From positions 1 through 23,042 of the IMG/VR virus record IMGVR_UViG_3300042368_000332: a stretch of DNA of 23,042 bases; one strand, 5' to 3'. The translations under genes and the position numbers were made by a program. The notes beneath the pieces are model-generated. The model saw only the letters and a list, made by a program, of their open reading frames with translations. It did not search any database and was not told the origin of the DNA. This stretch comes from a virus. Shown here in pieces: positions 21,227-23,042 of the stretch. Each line of letters starts with the position of its first letter. The first letter of the stretch is position 1.

Positions 21227-21873
21227 GGCGCGACGTTCTCCCGGAACACGAACGGTTGATCCCAGTTCACAAACGCGCCATTGGTCATCGGCGTCAGCGA
21301 GTAAGTCGGGCAGACTTCGGCATACACCGGAAAGTAGACCGCAGACCCGACTGCCGTAAGCGTGCCCGTGCTAGGCGTGCCGATGACGGGGCGGTGCAGA
21401 TTGACGTTAACGGTTGAGCCGCTGCCGCGTAAGACTTGTTGCGTGACCTTGTAGACGTAGCTGCCGAGTTGCAGGAAGTCGCCCGCCGCGAAGACAACGA
21501 CAGACGACCCGACCGCAGGCAGATTGCCTACTGAGATGGTCTGCGAATTTGCCGCAGGAACAGATGCAAGTGTCAGCGCCGCAGCCTGCCCTGCGCTGAG
21601 TCCACCCTTGTACTCGGTGAACCAAGAAAGCGTGGTTCCGCTGAACGTGATGTTTGCGGGGAGTTCGCGGTCTAGGTTGTCGATGGTCTGAATCACATCC
21701 CGCACCTGTGGGTAGTACAGGTAGTTGTGAGGGACGATGGTGAAGACCCAAGGAACGGAAGTAAGGTACTGCGCCGTCCTAATTTGCCCGCCTCGGGTGA
21801 CTTGCTGACCGACCGTGCGCCGGTTGTTCACAGTCATGGACTGCTGAATGTCAACGATGGTCTGAAACGACAT
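21223..21873 (-). CDS. Minor tail protein (distal-tail position)
   Basis: 216 residues from ATG 21873, directly after the tape-measure stop (TAAATG), with GGGGAG eight bases upstream. The first ~75 residues have TVNNRRTVGQQVTRGGQIRT, LTSVPWVFTIVPHNYLYYPQ and DVIQTIDNLDRELP; the rest is beta-rich (SVVVFAAGDFLQLGSYVYKV, FPVYAEVCPTYSLTPM). The SxPWVFxIVPHxYLYYPQ pattern is one I associate with small tail proteins placed just after the tape measure in siphoviruses, where lambda has gpM. Expected to be part of the tail-tip complex; no enzyme motif. Confidence 0.65.
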   Translation of the reverse strand: MSFQTIVDIQQSMTVNNRRTVGQQVTRGGQIRTAQYLTSVPWVFTIVPHNYLYYPQVRDVIQTIDNLDRELPANITFSGTTLSWFTEYKGGLSAGQAAALTLASVPAANSQTISVGNLPAVGSSVVVFAAGDFLQLGSYVYKVTQQVLRGSGSTVNVNLHRPVIGTPSTGTLTAVGSAVYFPVYAEVCPTYSLTPMTNGAFVNWDQPFVFRENVAP

Positions 21874-23042
21874 TTACATTCTCCCCGGCGTGACAGCCAA
21901 GCCTTTTTGCGCGTACTGATTTGCCGCCCAAATTGCCTTAGAACTACCAAGTAGCCTTTGCTCAAACGACTTCACATCAATCGCTTGGATGTTGTAGTTC
22001 GTGATGTTGGTTGACGCACCCGCGCTTTGCAGATTGTGATTTGGAATGATGGTGCCACTCATGCGGGGCACAAACAGTTCAGGCCCGCGCTCACCCACAA
22101 GGTAAGCAGAGTTGCCCGTTACAGGCCCGCCCATCGCCCGCGCAGGAAGGTTGAAGCCAAAGATGCTCGACAACAACTTCATGGCCGAAGCCTTCAGTTG
22201 AATGGCAATCATGTCGAGGATGATGCTGCGGGCAAACTCTTTGAAGTTGAGCTTGCCGGTACGCACGAAGTCGTCAAGCGCACGAGTCATGTTGCCCATT
22301 AGCGAACCGAACATCATTGCGCCGGTTTCCATGTCCCTCGGGAATTCTTTGAAGAAGTCGCCCGCAGCCTTTTTTAAGCCTTCAAACACGCCGATGTCTT
22401 GATTGGCTTTTTCCTCTTCATCTCGAATTTGTTTGATGAGTTTAAGCCTGCGATCATAGATTTGATTAAGACGCTCTTGCGCCGCTTCTCGGTCTGCGGG
22501 AAGCAACTCAGCTTGCCTAAGTTTTTCTTGTTCCTCGGCTTGTTGTGCGGTCAAAGTAATGAAAGACCGAAGGTACTGATAGTTGTATTCCTTGATGTCT
22601 TTTCTCTGCGACTCAAGATGAAGCAATCTTTCTTCGGTAGTGATGGCTCGATTTTGTGCCTCGTCGCCCTTGACGATTTGATCAACGTACTTTGCGTAAG
22701 CAATTGACGCCTGCTCTCGTGCGACAAATTCTTCGTCTGCACGGCGCATACCATCCACAAAGCGACGACGACGCTCCAACTCTGCGCGTTCTTCTTCTTT
22801 CTTGCGCTTTTCTTCTTCGGGATCAACTCCCTTTTTAATATCCCTGAGCTTGCCGCCTGTCTTGCCGTCAGCGGTCATTGCGGGTTCAACGGGTTCAGCC
22901 CTTCGCACATCGGCCTGCGTTGCTTGCTTTTGCGGCCCGCGAAGTTCGTCTAGCAGCTTGATGGCATCTGCTAATTCTTTCCTGTATCCCGACTTCCAAA
23001 ACTTTCCGACATTTGGGTCGGCAATCTTGGCGTTCAATCTTT
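21874..23042 (-). CDS. Tape-measure protein, C-terminal part (cut by window edge)
   Basis: The frame is open from the right edge; a TTG at 23037 is not taken as the start because tape measures are far longer than the ~388 residues visible. The visible part has a charged coiled coil (KEEERAELERRRRFVDGMRR, then QASIAYAKYVDQIVKGDEAQ and EKLRQAELLPADREAAQER), then the lambda tape-measure C-terminal domain: MMFGSLMGNMTRALDDFVRT, KLNFKEFARSIILDMIAIQL and MKLLSSIFGFNLPARAMGGP, followed by YLVGERGPELFVPRMSGTII. That last segment is a hallmark of lambda-type tape measures. It sets tail length and passes into the host during DNA ejection. The 5' part lies beyond the window. Confidence 0.88.
   Translation of the reverse strand, partial: RLNAKIADPNVGKFWKSGYRKELADAIKLLDELRGPQKQATQADVRRAEPVEPAMTADGKTGGKLRDIKKGVDPEEEKRKKEEERAELERRRRFVDGMRRADEEFVAREQASIAYAKYVDQIVKGDEAQNRAITTEERLLHLESQRKDIKEYNYQYLRSFITLTAQQAEEQEKLRQAELLPADREAAQERLNQIYDRRLKLIKQIRDEEEKANQDIGVFEGLKKAAGDFFKEFPRDMETGAMMFGSLMGNMTRALDDFVRTGKLNFKEFARSIILDMIAIQLKASAMKLLSSIFGFNLPARAMGGPVTGNSAYLVGERGPELFVPRMSGTIIPNHNLQSAGASTNITNYNIQAIDVKSFEQRLLGSSKAIWAANQYAQKGLAVTPGRM

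Noticed and set aside
22399-22707. Plus-strand open frame opposite the tape-measure coiled coil
   Set aside because: Phe/Leu/Val-rich product is what reversed Glu/Lys coiled-coil codons give; the tape-measure frame is clear.

Overview
This window looks like part of a tailed-phage (siphovirus-type) or prophage genome, probably infecting a proteobacterium. A Burkholderiales-like or freshwater beta-proteobacterial host is my guess from the flavour of the small conserved genes, not something the sequence proves. Evidence for a phage is direct: a lambda-type tape-measure C-terminus, a J-like tail-tip protein with a C-terminal S74 chaperone, a collagen-like fibre, a holin/endolysin cassette, and an early block with NinB, ERF recombinase, YqaJ exonuclease and SSB. 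No integrase, terminase, capsid or rRNA/tRNA gene is visible, so temperate versus virulent cannot be decided here.

Layout. Positions 9-4817 (+ strand) hold about fifteen tightly packed small early genes, most coupled by ATGA/GTGA/TGATG overlaps: a winged-HTH protein, a 4-Cys mini-protein, NinB, an HNH/DUF1364-like protein, a Vsr/DUF559-like nuclease, ERF, a small conserved protein, YqaJ, SSB, a secreted 4-Cys peptide, a one-TM mini-protein, a PD-(D/E)XK-like protein, a small protein, a zinc ribbon and a DUF7696-like protein. Together they form a DNA recombination/repair and nuclease module. Two of the Cys-rich mini-genes run deep into the next gene in another frame.

The blocks converge at about 4818-4858. 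There a GC hairpin followed on the minus strand by a T-rich tract ends late transcription, with a second hairpin beside it.

Positions 4859-23042 (- strand, read right to left) are late genes: tape measure (cut by the window edge), two tail-tip proteins, a GNAT acetyltransferase, the large J-like protein, a small structural protein, the collagen-like fibre, a 59-aa protein, a 1706-aa repetitive beta-rich adhesin, three membrane proteins including a 3-TM holin, a GH24 endolysin, and a GT2-TPR glycosyltransferase.

The most unusual element is the 1706-aa adhesin. It is built from five tandem ~335-residue modules in two super-units (three plus two modules). Each super-unit opens with one header type and closes with a distinct YAGANST tail, and the modules contain AT-rich islands in an otherwise GC-richer gene. 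With the collagen-like fibre and the chimeric tail-tip protein, this makes three large repetitive host-contact proteins in one operon, accompanied by two possible modifying enzymes (GNAT and GT2).
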